NCBI GenBank assembly: GCA_035772735.1
Contig: JASDFA010000007.1
Coordinates: 145,513,001-145,577,000 of the forward strand
Source of the DNA: Datura wrightii
Taxonomy: Eukaryota; Streptophyta; Magnoliopsida; Solanales; Solanaceae
Reading direction: 5' to 3'
Length of the DNA: 64,000 bases
Under the pieces are notes generated by a model. It was not told the DNA's origin. It was given only the letters and a program-made list of their open reading frames with translations, and made no database searches. The position numbers and the translations under genes were made by a program. This document shows positions 35,660-48,800 of this stretch, piece after piece. Position 1 is the stretch's first letter, and every line of letters begins with the position of its first letter.

Positions 35660-37900
35660 CCCAAAGTATAAAACTAAAGGACCAAAATAACCATCATAAG
35701 TTAAATGACGTTTTTGCCCTTCAATCAAATACCAATTCTGTAACATCTTTGTGTAGAATTGTAAATAAACATCCCAAGTTAATTATCTTTACCTACTTTT
35801 TCCCTTGATCCCCTCATTTATTACTTGAATTTTGTATTTTTTTAGTTTGAAGCCGGTGAAATTTAAGAAGACAACACTTAAGATATAATACAAAATCTAA
35901 AATATTTATAATTATGATGTAATGTTTGAGTTTCTTTCAAACTTTTCGATACGAATATGAAACTCCAATGTCTTCGTTCTTTTATAAACTTAATTACAAT
36001 TATTGTTGAAATTTAATGCATAATGCATATGATACTAATTAAAATTTTTGAAAGTTACATCTATATATTATATAATTCTGGTTTTATGACCAGTGACGTG
36101 TCATATTTTTATGATCAGGAAATTATGTTTTTCTAGACATTTTAATGATTTCCTATTTCCTTAACTTTTAATTTTCTTGATGATTAATTATGAATACAAA
36201 TATCATTTTTTCCCCTAAATAATAGTAAAATAGATTTGCATTAAAACCCAACGAGAGGTTAGATCATTTGCAATTATAATAGTTTTTAATGTGTATTAAT
36301 CTCTAAATAATTATATGTTAATTAATTCTTGAATCTCTTCATATTATATTTTTTGTGTCAATTCTTATGCCTCTTCATACTACATCGGGATTCATCTTTT
36401 TTGGTCTTTTTCTTCACTTTATACTTTTAAAATTTTTGATCTTGTGAAATTTCTTTTACCATTTATTTTGTGTTAAAAACTCAAAAGTCCCTCTTTTAAC
36501 TCACTTAATTATGATGAAATTTTTTTTTTAGTGCATTTTCCCCGCTCCTGAAAATAATTATTAAACTCAATTAATTCATCACCTATAACTTAAATATAAT
36601 ACCAGCATTGACAACACTAGAAATAACAAGCCTATAAATATTATTAAAGTATTTATTGATTTTTTTCCTCCTTTGTGTATTCCTCATTGCACTCTCCGCT
36701 TTCTTCAGATCACTTTCTATTATTTTTATCAAAATTTGTGTGAGCATATAGAATAGTTATATATATAAATGTAATAAATAATTTTGTAAGTGAGAATATT
36801 TTTATTTTCTTTATTTTGCAGATAAGAAGGTATGTGCATAATGATGTTATAAGACTTGGTCATGCTGATAATTTGATGAATTATTTTTTTGTTCAAGTGA
36901 GTGCTACTCTCAACTACTATTCTTTTTTACCAGTTAGTCTTTTGAATTATCTTAAATATAGAGTTTAATCTCATATCCCTAAATTATTAATTAGAGATTT
37001 TAGATTAAACTTTGAGAATAAAATCATCTTTAATTATTTTTTTTAATCCAAAGTAAAATTACCCTGCATGAACTCTCAAACTCTACTAATCCCTCTAAAT
37101 ATAAGTACCAATACGGAATCGAAAATAAAATAAAATATAATCGCTATTTGATATCAATTTTTGGAATAATGCTAGAAAGATGAGGAGCTGATGAATTGAA
37201 GAAAAATGTGAAGGTATAAATTATGAGAATGTGACGAGTGGTTTTAAAGAGACAGAAGAAACTAAAAATGATTTTTTTTAAAAAAAAAAAGAAGAAGAAG
37301 AAAGAAGATAAACATAGAAAATAATTAGGAAAAACTGATAAAATTTTAAAAGAGAAGAAGATAATTAAATTTTACCAAAAGATCTTCTTCTAATGAAGTG
37401 TCACATTTCTAACGATGAAAAGTAGAGAAAAATATTCTTAAATTTTATTTTTAGAAAAATATTGAAGTAAAACAAAAAAATTAGCGTGGTGATTGTGCTG
37501 TCACGGATTCTTCTTTTTATTTTCTTAAGTTATGCTTGGCTTTAAAATTTTAGTTTCGGTTTTAGTATTTGAAGGACAGTTCGATGGACAATACAATCAA
37601 AGTTTAAATATAAATTTGTGAAATACTTCTGAGTTGGAATTATATATTTTAACTTTAGATTCTCCTATTATAAGATAAATTTAAGATGTTTTTAATTATT
37701 GCAAACTTTTGTTTTCGATCTTTTTTTTTTTTAAAAAAAAAAAATTCGTAAGTCTTTTGCGGTCTAAATTTCAATATTATCTGATTATAAAATAGAATTT
37801 AAGATATTTCTAATTATTGTACACTTAAATTTTTAATTTTTATTTTTATATATTTTCATAAATTAAGTAAACTTTTTCACAAGTTATAATATAACGATAA
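34223..37900. other. AT-rich intergenic, no gene seen
   Basis: Contains (TA)n microsatellites at about 34916-34950 and 35628-35654. At 34790-34910 there is one isolated unit of the ~160-bp repeat arrayed at 37905-40030 (GACTTGCTTTG, CTACACATAAT, CAATTAATTATTCTTTTC, AAGAGATGATAAA). The rest is low-complexity AT-rich DNA without supported open frames. Confidence 0.5.
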
Positions 37901-37904
37901 ATAT

Positions 37905-38683
37905 ATTGCTTTTGTTTGAATTTGCTTTATTGCTACACATTAATATGTGTACATTTATTCAATTTGAAAATTTCAATCGATTAATTAAATTTTTAATAAA
38001 AGAAGAGGCAATAGACAGTCGGATTAGGACAGGACGATTGCGGTGGAAATGTTGCTTTTGTTTGGCTCTGCTTTCGTGCTACATATTAATGTGTTTACAT
38101 TTGGTCGATTCGAAAATTTCAATCAATCAATTAATTCTTTTAGAAACTTATTTTGTTATGAAAATAAGGTTAAAAATACTTTTACACTATGTAAAATTAA
38201 ATAAAAAATTTCTTCATTAATAGTTTAATTCGAAAATACTTTGTTAATAGTTTCATCTAAAATATTTCTACTGTTATTTTTGGATCAAAAATATCTTTTT
38301 TTTAATAAATATATATTTTTAAAACACATTATTTTTCTAATAGAGATATTATAATTCATTAATTTTCATACCTATAAAATTACAATAATTCATTATTAAT
38401 TTTTATTTAGATAAGGATTAAAAAAAGTTATGATAAAATAGGAAACATTTTTATTTCCTAATCTTTTCTAAATTGAAGAAAGATAAACATTTGCTAATAT
38501 AATCCTTGATTTTAAAGTTAAGATATAACAATCATAATGTCATAAAACATGAAAATTTATTACATTGTTTCAAGTCACAAAATATCTTTAAAATATCATC
38601 TATAGAGTTATTTTTGATCCTTTTTTTATTTTAACTTTATAATTAAGAAATATAATGTTTATCCTTTTTTGAATTTTTTAAAT

Positions 38684-38726
<43 letters not shown>

Positions 38727-40075
38727 GATAAAACGAGATTAAGAAGAAAAAGATTACTACTCACTTTTTTATTAGTTAAAGAGATTTTAAAAGAAAAGAA
38801 ATAAGAATAGGATTTTGTAAAAATGATATTTTATTAAGAAAATAATGTGTTTTAAAAAGAAAAGAAACAATATGTTTATTAGGAAAAGGACATCAAAAAG
38901 TAATAATTGGGACATTTTTGGACTAAATTATTGAAAGTAGAGGCATTTTTGAATCAATAAAAAGATATTTTTATTCAATTTCACATAGTTTAAAAGTATT
39001 TTTTACCGTTTTACATTTATTTAAATAAAAAAAGAGATGATAAACATCTAAATATGATATAACGATGTTGTAGATATATTCCTTTTGTTTGAATTTGCTT
39101 GCTATACATTAATGTGTGTACATTTATTCAATTCGAAAATATCACTCAATTAATCAAGTTCTTTTAGGAGCTCAATTTTTTAAATAAAAAAAAAAGTTAA
39201 ATATCTACATTATGATACGACGATGTTGTAGATATATTGCATTTGTCTGACTTTGATTTGTTGCAGCACATCAATGTGTGTACATTTGTTCAATTCGAAA
39301 ATCTCAATTAATTAATTTAATTTTTTCAGAAACTCATTTTTCTAATAAGAAAAAAAGACGATGAACATTTGAATTGTAGCACGACGATGATATAGAATAT
39401 GTTGCTTTTATTTAACTTTTCTTTGTCGCTACACACTAATGTGTATACATTTATACAATTTGAAAAACTCGATCAATTAATTAAATTTCTCTGAAAAATC
39501 ATTTTCGTGATTTAAAAAAAAAAAAAAAGAGATGGTAAACATCAGAATTGTAATTCAATGATGTTGTGAATAAATTGTTTTTGTTTGACTTTGCTTTGTT
39601 GTATACTTTATTAATGTTTACACGTTTATCCAATTTAAAATTTTCAATCAACTAATTAATTTTTTTCGAAAAGTCATTTTCATGATAAAAGAAAAAGCGA
39701 TAGATCATCCGAAATGTATATGGTATGCCAACGTTGTAAATAGGTCGCTTTTATTTGACTTCGATTTGTTGCTATACATTAATGTTTGCACATTTATTCA
39801 ATTTAAAATTTTTCAATCAATTATTTATCTATTTTTTGAAAAGTCATTTTCATAATAATTTTTTTTTAAAAAAAGAGGAGCGGTAGGTCACCTAAATTAT
39901 TGTGAAAATGTTATAAAAAAAGTTACTTTTGTTTGACGTTGCTTTGTTGTTATACATTAATGTTTGCACGTTTATTTCATTTTAAAATTTTCAATTAATT
40001 AATTAATTTTTTTTGAAAATTCATTTTCATAATTTTAAAAAAAAAATTAATATTGTAAGACACTCTGAATTCTGA
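37905..40075. repeat. Array of ~160-bp direct repeats
   Basis: A unit with TTTGACTTTGCTTTGTTGC, CTACACATTAATGTGTGTACA, TTTATTCAATTCGAAAAT, TCAATTAATTAATT and AAAAGAGATGATAAACATC, CGATGTTGTAGATAT recurs. Central words fall near 37935, 38085, 39105, 39270, 39440, 39610, 39780 and 39955. Spacing is about 150-175 bp apart from one gap, which is filled by the palindromic element at 38170-39012. Copies are considerably diverged. Confidence 0.75.
38170..39012. mobile_element. Palindromic (fold-back) element inserted in the repeat array
   Basis: Left end TTAAAAATACTTTTACACTA is matched by the reverse complement of the right end, AAAAAATACTTTTAAACTAT, and both continue into TGTAAAATTAAATAAAAA / TGTGAAATTGAATAAAAA. 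Inner matches include TTTTTGGATCAAAAATATCT against AGGCATTTTTGAATCAATAA-type sequence and AAAACACATTATTTT (38321) against AAAATAATGTGTTTT (38840). A (TA)n run (about 38686-38722) sits near the centre. Length is about 840 bp with no coding capacity. Confidence 0.7.
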
Positions 40076-42966
40076 AGTGTTAACAATGTTGTGAATATGG
40101 TGGGTCCAATTCAAGAAAATAAATGACTTTCTTTTCCCTTTTTGGGTGGATCATTACCATATTTCTAAATCTTCAAAAGTTATAAAAAAGAATTATTATT
40201 ATTTTCTTCTTTTATATTCCCCACTTTCTTGGGGAATCTAATGATATTAAAATGATTATTTAGATCTTAATGAAAAAGGTAGTCAAAAAGCTTCACCATC
40301 CAAGATTTCTTTGTATTCATAGATTTTTGGGTCATTCTTTTCAAGAATAAAAATTCATATTCATTAATTAAATATTTAAAAAATATTTTTCATTTTATTA
40401 ATTAAATATCAAAAAAAAGTAAGAAAATCATTTATTAAAAATATTTTAACTCTTAGTGATTTAATTAATATCTTGTTCCAGAAAAATAATTAATGATTAT
40501 AATATTTAAGCAAAAAAACACCAATAGATTGGTGGATTTGTAAATGATGACAATACTGAAGTATAGCACTAGTTCTTCTTCTTGAGTGGCTGATCCCTTT
40601 TTTTTTAAAAAAAAAAAGAAAAGGCATTAAGGTAGTGGAAGAATATATAGCTGTTTAAATTACTGCTATGAATCTCAAGTGAGAAAAAATATTGTTAATC
40701 TTATCATAATAATATATTTAAATTGTTACTCCTATTTCATAAAAAAAAAAATTGTCTGATAAATTCTGAGTTCAGAGTTTCAAGACTCAAGTAAAGCATA
40801 TCAAAAACAATTTGAAAAGAAAAGAAAAGAGTACAAAAGGGAAGAAAAATAAGGTGGAGTCATAAATAAATAAAAAGAAAAAAAGGAATGTAGAGAAGAA
40901 TATCCGTAGAATAAAGCTTTCTCAACTGGCCAACGATCCTTCCCGTGCGCTGATCGTGGATAAGACACTCAGAAGAAGAAATGTAGAGCAGTCCGCCCTT
41001 ACAGTCTTTGATCAGTAAATTATTTAGAATTTCGAAAGATGGTCAAGGTAGGGGGTGCTAACGCGACCTTCCTTCAGCTGGCTTCGCCCTATCTATTCAT
41101 CTATTTTCTCAAAGTGATATTTAGGGATCTCTCTCGAAGGAAAGGATTTTTTTTTAAAAAAATTGATCTTCATACAGAAGCTTCGATTAATTTAAATTTG
41201 TGTCGTATAAGGACCATTTAACGAAAAAATAATAAAATAATTTCAATAATAAAAAAATTTTTTACACTCACAATTCAAACTCAAGACGTGTACTCAAAAA
41301 TGAAGAGATCCTTTTCATTCCAGCGCAATTATAGTTAGTTGAGTGGCCTTTTTCTTGAGCTAATTCTGAAGCTTCCAATGTGAAAATGGAGGATTGAAGT
41401 GAGAAACTCAATAATGCTGTTCGTGTTCCACTTGTTATGATGCTTTCGTGGTCCTTTTTTTTTTCCATAAAAGTCAATTTATGGTTCCCATTTATATATA
41501 CATATGAATATTCATCACGTTTTTCGTGCTACAGTTTTTCCTGACTTTCTTTATATAATATCCTTTTACTTTTCTTATTTTTGTAATATCTAACTTGTCT
41601 GGCTTTATTTGTTCCCTTTTTTTTTTTTTTTTGAATGTAATGCTCTAGGCGAATTTCTTATTAACAGATCACTCGAGAGATTCTGAATATATAAGAAAGT
41701 AAGTCTTAGATATTAAGAATGGGTTTTAAAGTCATATTACGTTGGTCTAAATCCAAAATGAAAAATATTATTGCATATAGTATTTGCAACGTCAGCTGAG
41801 TTCCTACAGGGAGGGTGTGTGTGTAATACACTAGGCAAATCTCACATTAAATAATCGCGAAAGAGATGCTACACCTATAAAAAAGCAAGCTTTAAATCAT
41901 AGAGACGCGTTTTAATTCGTGGAGCCCTAACCTCGAAGCGAACAACAATACTAGTGGACTGAGTTGTTACAATAAAGTTAACTCGTCTGGCTTTATATAC
42001 CCTTCTAGAAAAGCAAATTATATAATGTGGTAGAGCCACAATTTTCATTAAGGATTTTGAAATATAAAAAAATAAATATACAAAGAAATCAAAGAGATTC
42101 GGCATCTACAATTATATATATAGTATAATTGTGAAAAGAATTTCGATGAACTCCTTTTTACGCACCTAATTGCACCCACACAGCCTATCATCCAGTCACT
42201 TACATTGGTCACGATATTCACTTGAAAAATGACCACAACAATATAATATCATCTTCTTTTCAATTTATTATTAATTTAAAATTTAAAATTAATCATATTT
42301 TTCAAATATTAAAAAAATAAAAATAAAATATTAATATGTGGACATACTTTATAACAACACATGCACAATTAACATTGAAATCTGAATTGCACGATATTAT
42401 GTCCAAAAACAGTCATATTCAAACATGGATTTGAAGGACCATCTCATGATTTCTCCTGCCCTCCTGTCCCCCCTCCAAGTCTTCACCCAATTACTTTTCG
42501 ATATATAATGAATTGAATATTACCATGACCAACAATAATACAATTAAAATATTTTAAGATTATAGAAATTTTTATAATTTGAAGTGTGTTTATGATATTG
42601 TCATTAGAAATATTTTACTTCATATAAGTATATTCTCATGATATAATAACGTCTTTTAATATATAACTAAAAATTAGGATTTAACAAGAATTTTAGATTA
42701 ATAGAAAATTAAATAACTCAAAAAGTAGGAAGAATATTTTTTTTTCCTGATATCTCTCAAGGAACAAGGAAAACAATATGTATGATATAGAAAGAATAAT
42801 CTGAACTTTATAATTAAGAAATATTAATAATAAATTAATTCTCGTAACGTGTTAATAGGCTATAAAGATTATTGATTAATAAAAAAATTAATAACTATTA
42901 ATAATGACTAACAAAATTAAAGAAATTAAAATGTGAAAATTATTTTTTCAATACTAGTTCCATCTA
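40076..42966. other. Intergenic, no supported gene
   Basis: A mildly GC-richer patch at 40920-41110 contains a 60-codon plus-strand frame with no recognisable domain. A minus-strand frame at 41268-41477 is likewise unrecognised. Neither has neighbouring exons that could be joined, so they are not called genes. Confidence 0.4.
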
Positions 42967-43231
42967 CTCCTTCTGTTTCATTTTAATTATTAGGATAAAA
43001 TTTGCATACTCATTAAGAAAAAATTAATATGAATGGTAATTTGACTAATATAACCCTATTACTTTTTTAAAAACATAGAGTAATAATTCTTTTCATATTT
43101 TAGGATGACTTTAAATACTAAAAATATAATTAAAAAAAATATGATCAATTATCTGTTAAATTTTAAAATTGATAAATATTTTAAAATAATTATTTTTAAT
43201 ATATGTTACGGTTAACATGAAACGAAAGGAG
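42967..43231. mobile_element. Stowaway-like MITE
   Basis: Begins CTCCTTCTGTTTCATTTTAA and ends CATGAAACGAAAGGAG. It is flanked by TA at 42965-42966 and 43232-43233. Length is 265 bp. The interior is an inverted version of the copy at 28467-28730. Confidence 0.8.
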
Positions 43232-43908
43232 TATAATAATTCTATAATAAATATGTAATGGTACGAGATTATAACAGGTGGTGCAAGTAGCACAAATAAA
43301 TGATAAAGATGAGGAAATGTGACTTGAAATGATTTGGAAAATATCCTATCTACACTTTCAAATGGGCCCCTCTATTGGTGCAATATTAGTTTTGATTTTT
43401 TTTATTTTAATTATTATATCAAGGGAGGACACCACGTTATTAATGAGATTTGAAACCTTCATCTAAACTTGCGAAAGGCAAAAAGTATTCCAAGTGAGCT
43501 AGCCTACAATCACAAAATTAGAGTTTTAAGATCAAATTGGGAAGTTAATTTAGTTTTTTTTTATAAATTTGTATAATCGTGTGATAATCGGTGTTGTATT
43601 AGTTTCATTAATTTAAATTTGAACTGGGTAAAACTTAATTTAGGTAAAAGACTTTTTAATAGATATTTTCTTCGTAAATTTTTGTTAAAGGCAGAGATTT
43701 CATCACATTCGTTGACGATTGAAACTATAGCTATGTTTAATAACTATTATCATATGGTTGCTATAATATGTAATTTTTATAATTTTTTTATAATCACGAT
43801 GTACAAATCAATTTGTACGCACCTCGGTTATTTTCATTATGTATTTGCTACCTCTCACCGTCACAAATAGAATAAATCTATCCATAAAGAATAAAAATTG
43901 AGATGGTA

Positions 43909-45055
43909 TCACTTCCTGGACAGCAAAGAAGCTAGCTTATGCAGGCCGACTCCAACTAGTACAAACAGTCTTATTTAGAGTTTAAGCCTACTAATCACAA
44001 ATGTTTCTTATCCTAGCTAAGGTAGTGAAGACAATTGAGGCTTTCTGCAGAAGTCTGGTGTAAATACTATTAATAAGAAAGCTCTTATTGCATGGGATAG
44101 AGTATGTACACCAAAATGTAGTGGAGGTCTTAATGTCATTAATCTGAAGCTGTGGAATAAAATTGTCATAGCTAAGACCTTCTTGGACCTCACACATAAA
44201 CAGGATATGTTGTGAATTAGGTGGCTTCATGCATGTTATATAAAAGGGCAGAATGTGCATAGTATGGAGGTGTCAAAGCAGGCTTGGATGATGAGGAAGA
44301 TCATTGAATCAAGGCAGATTTAGGAGCAAATGGACAATATCAGACCACACACAACAGCGAAGATCAGACAGATTTATCTGCAGCTTCTTGGTGATATGCC
44401 TAGGGTAAACTGGAAATGTCTAATGTTTGATAATGCTGCTAGACCAAAAGTTATATTTATAATGTGGCTACGACTGCATGGTAAGGTCCTGACTAGAGAT
44501 AGACTGATGCATTGGGGAATTAATGTCAGCCCTATGTGTGGACTGTGTCAAACAGTTCCTGAAACTAGAGATCATTTATTTGCTCACTATGTGATAACTA
44601 AGTAGATTTGGGACAAAGTACTAGGTAGGATGCAGCAGATCAATCAGCCATACCATACTTGGGAGTAACACCTTCACTGGATCATGCAGAATTCAAAAGG
44701 AAAAACTATGCAAGCCCAGATTTTCAGACTTGTCTATTAAGAAACTGTGCATGTTATCTGGATGGAGAGGAATCAGAGGATATTTGATCTAACAGTCTAT
44801 GGAACCTGCTATGATAACAAGAAGAATAGCCTACATCTGTAATGTTAGGGCTAGTTAAAAAACTAGGCACATTGTTCAGGCCTGGCAGTTGTAGGAGACT
44901 TATTTTGATAGTTTGGAGTAAAACTGGGTAGCTTTGGGGTAAAGGTGGAATGGGTTACTGTGTTATACTAGTATGAACAGCTAACTGTAGTATTTAGCTT
45001 GATTTGTAATGCATATTCAGGTGATTAATAAATATCTTAATTGCCTTAAAAAAAC
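43909..45055 (+). pseudogene. 5'-truncated LINE (non-LTR retrotransposon), RT 3' region with zf-RVT
   Basis: Translated pieces in several frames give KKLAYAGRLQLVQTVLFRV, ALIAWDRVCTPKCSGGLNVI, NLKLWNKIVIAKT and, at 44330-44605, a zinc-binding RT tail (zf-RVT) with MCGLCQ...ETRDHLFAHY spacing. Several stops and frameshifts break it. It ends in AATTGCCTTAAAAAAA, a short A tail. The 10-mer TGAGATGGTA flanks it at 43899-43908 and 45056-45065, a perfect target-site duplication that fixes both ends. The left end starts inside the RT domain, so the copy was 5'-truncated on insertion, as is usual for LINEs. Confidence 0.9.
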
Positions 45056-45065
45056 TGAGATGGTA

Positions 45066-45877
45066 ATTTTGGACTAGAACTGCGATTGAAATCTCTGTTC
45101 CTCCTAATGCAGGCAGCTTCTGATTTGGGTTCTGAAATTGGTTACCTCAGCCCAATTGTTTATGCAGATTTTGGAGCTTACAAATGTTGTCGAAGATATA
45201 ATTAAGTAAATAAAAATATACTCTCTAACAAATTTATTTTTAAATGAGATGGTTACACAATTCATTGAAAGCTCGCTAACATCTTATGCTCAACACCACA
45301 AGAAATACAAGATGGTCACACAATTCAACGGTCTCAAGTCTCAACACCGAAAAAAGGAAATACCAAATATTGAAGAATGAGAATGCAGGGGAAGGACAAT
45401 GGACTTACCCAGAAATGGAGAGTACATGAAGAATGAGACTTTTACATTAGGATACACCTATATGCTTCAAATAAGCTGTTCAACTTTACAAAGATCTCTT
45501 GGTCGAACTCTTTTTTGAAATTATTTTACAAACTGGAGAAAAAAGCGGGGAGAAAGATTTCCAAGTTAGAGTTTAGCTATTCTTCTCTAATGGTCATTGA
45601 GATGATGTAGCTTGATCATGGAACATTTGAAAAAGATGGTTGTTCTCCAATCTCGAACATATGTCGTCAGCCCCTCAGTAGAGACTGATGAACAACGTGC
45701 CTGTAGAATGGTCTTCCAGAATTCAGGAGTCCGTAAATCCTGACCAGCTTAATGTTATGAATATATGTATAAGATATGATCAGCAATTCAACCCATCGTT
45801 AGCATAAGCCTAGTAGAGTTCGCCAAAATCTGCAAATCCCCACCATTGTAGAGAATCAATTACTTGCTCATTGTACT
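45066..45877. other. DTX44 3' flank
   Basis: Downstream of the minus-strand transporter gene and probably including its 3' untranslated region. There are two imperfect copies of GATGGTTACACAATTCA / GATGGTCACACAATTCA at 45250 and 45312. No other gene is seen. Confidence 0.4.
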
Positions 45878-48800
45878 TCAGACACTATCTTGTTCCATAT
45901 CCGACCGAAGAAATTTCCATGGTCCATCTCTTGTTTGTAACCTGCTATTCACAAGTACAAGTCTCACTGAACGGTAACAGAAAAGAAAAAGAAATGCTCT
46001 GACGTGATAATATTGATTTAAACCATATTCATTTGATGGTGACTTTGAAGAAAAACCGCTTGGCCAGTAACTAGGCCATATCAGAGTTCTTAAATCTAAT
46101 TATATTAAAGGGATTAATGATGATCATCGGAGAGATTCTAAAGTAGATTTTGTTCACCTTGGTGCAAGTGGAATATTATGACTCAAAACACTCGATGACA
46201 AAAATCAAATAAACCGAGCAAAAGCCTTTGCTTTTCCTCTGGAAATATACAGAAATTTGAGGCTTTGATTCAGCTTACAACTTTCGAAAGACTAACACAG
46301 TCAAAGTGGTAAAACCAAAGCTTTTTATAATTTGTTACAATATTAAGCAACTGACTAAGACTATTCCACATAAAATAACTAAATAACCAACGAACAGGAA
46401 AAACTAAGATAACATTTACAATTAAATGCAACTTGGTTCAATTTGTAAAATAACTGCTCTCTAAGGTTGGCGAAAGAGATAGACACAGAGATTTACCTCC
46501 ACAATCCAGCTACAACACGCAAGGCAACGAAGAGAAAAAGTCCCGCCCAGACGCCAGGAAGACCGAATAATGGAGCAGCCACAAGTAAGAAGATTGAGGA
46601 GACTATTCCAATCATAAACTGTTTGTCAAAGATACAAAGCTGAATCAGGAGGGGACATAATCTGATGATATTTTAAATGTTAGTCATAATATAGGAAACA
46701 CTCCAAAGCCAGTATCTTTATTTTTTCCCAAATGGTGCTTGCATTGATTCAATTAGATACACCGATTCATGAACATACCAGAAATGTATGTTCTAGGATT
46801 TACTTCATACATTGTAGCAAAGACCCATAGCAGATGTAGCACCATGTGGTTATACTTCAGAAAATGAGAGAGTCAAATCTACCTACTCTGCAACCAGCAT
46901 TGGGACCACAATTTACTATGTGTAATCAGTTTCCAGGAAAACTTATCGCTTGATCCTCTTTTTACTCTTCTCTAGACTTTTCGTTCCAGATGTTTTCGTA
47001 CACGGTTGTTACTGAAAAAGCAAAAGCCTAACCAGAAATGAAAATATCATGTAAAGATTCTTTTGTTCGACATTCTGATCACCTCATTGAACCATATATA
47101 CTTTGTAACTTTTTTCCCTTTTTTCCCTTTTGATTTTCCACTAATAGAAATTCAATGAAAGCAAAAACTAACTATATATCTATATATTTAGTAGGTGCCC
47201 CAGTGTAAAAGTTTACACTCTTCACTCTCAATCTGGTACCGCAGGTCAGGATACTATTCTCTGGAAAAAAGAAAACAGGGATGTGCAATAATCCTTACCA
47301 TAGAATATGCAGCAAATTCGAAGTCTGAAACACCATAATAGAGCCCATCAAGAACGAAGGCAATGGCATTTATTGGCTGAGATCCAGCAACAAACTGTCC
47401 AATAGATCATATTAATAGAAAAGAACAAGTAGTTTATCATTCTAATATCAAGTTAATCCAGATAGCAAAACCTGACAGCTCTATACAAGGTTAGAAATGA
47501 CAGCCGTGCTATTAGTTCTATAAATGACCAAAATTATTTCATGATATAGAAATTACCTAGCTGGTGCAAAACAGGAGTTGTAGTCTAATGTAAATATATG
47601 TCAACTTTGGGGAACATGCACTATTTGGGGTTCAAAATTCAGGGGAAGAATGCTGAGGGAATCTGGATAAGACTTTCATACCAGAGTACCAGATCTGGCA
47701 ATTGCCAGAACTTCAGAGTCCGTGCTGAATAAGGCAGAGAGTGCTCCAAAACCAACGAACAAGCTAAAACCCAAGGCAACTCCTGTCAATGCACCAATCT
47801 GACAAGATTCACATAGAGAATAAGAGATGTAGCAGGTCAGTGTTTCTGTTATTACTGTTTTCTCTTAAAAGCTGAAACAGTAATCATGGTTGAAAGTCAA
47901 TAAAGAGTACTGGGAGTAGGAATGCAAGTTACCTGTAGAACTTTATAAACCACTTCGCGGGCTTGGCCATAATTACCTTGAGAAACTCCACTGGCAAGGA
48001 GAGCCTAAAGATCAACAGAATAAGAATGCAATCAAGAAAATGAAAGACTAAACTCATATTTCATAACTGAAGATTAAAAGCAATAATTCAATGGAAATTA
48101 TCCAATTATGACACTCTATGATCTCGTTGTGAACTTCAATTAAAGAAAAGCCTGTGACTTCTTTGGTAACTGACAACCAAAAACAAATAAAAATTAACAG
48201 AAGAGATTCAAGAGTTATATGATAGTTCCATTTGTTAGAGGGAAGCACATTGAGGGCCTAATCACTAATAAAATTGAATTCACAAGTATTTGGCTTTCAT
48301 TGAGACATAAAACAGAGCTGCTGAGCAATCTTTCTGAAAATTATTCAATAAAGCCAGAAATGACAGCAGAGAAAACAAATAGTTAAGTCTAAGTATACTC
48401 ACCTGCCCAGCAAGTGCCAAGGCATCAGTTAGCAAAGATACAGCTAGCCAAACTTCAACACAGATCTGATGACCAGCCATAGGCACGGGTCCCTCTCGTG
48501 CTGCCAGAGCCGTTGATAGCGTAGTGGTAATTAGAAGTGCTAAAGTCCTCCCTATTAGAAGAGCACCTGAAAAGACAAGACCAAGCTTAACCTAAGAAAG
48601 GGTTTGATCTTTTTATTTTGATACCATCACACGGATTCCGACCCAACTACCGTAAGAACAGAATGGAAGGGCAAAAAAGGATTCTGAAGCGGATAAGATC
48701 CAAAGAAGTCTATACCTGCAGATGAAAGAGGAGCTTCTACGTGAACATTTCTAACAGTGGTTTCTCCTAATCTAGAGAATTTCGATATATTCTAATAAAG

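Noticed and set aside
40920..41220. Possible short gene (60 codons) in a GC-richer patch
   Set aside because: No domain, no joinable exons, and the frame ends in poly-T derived text.
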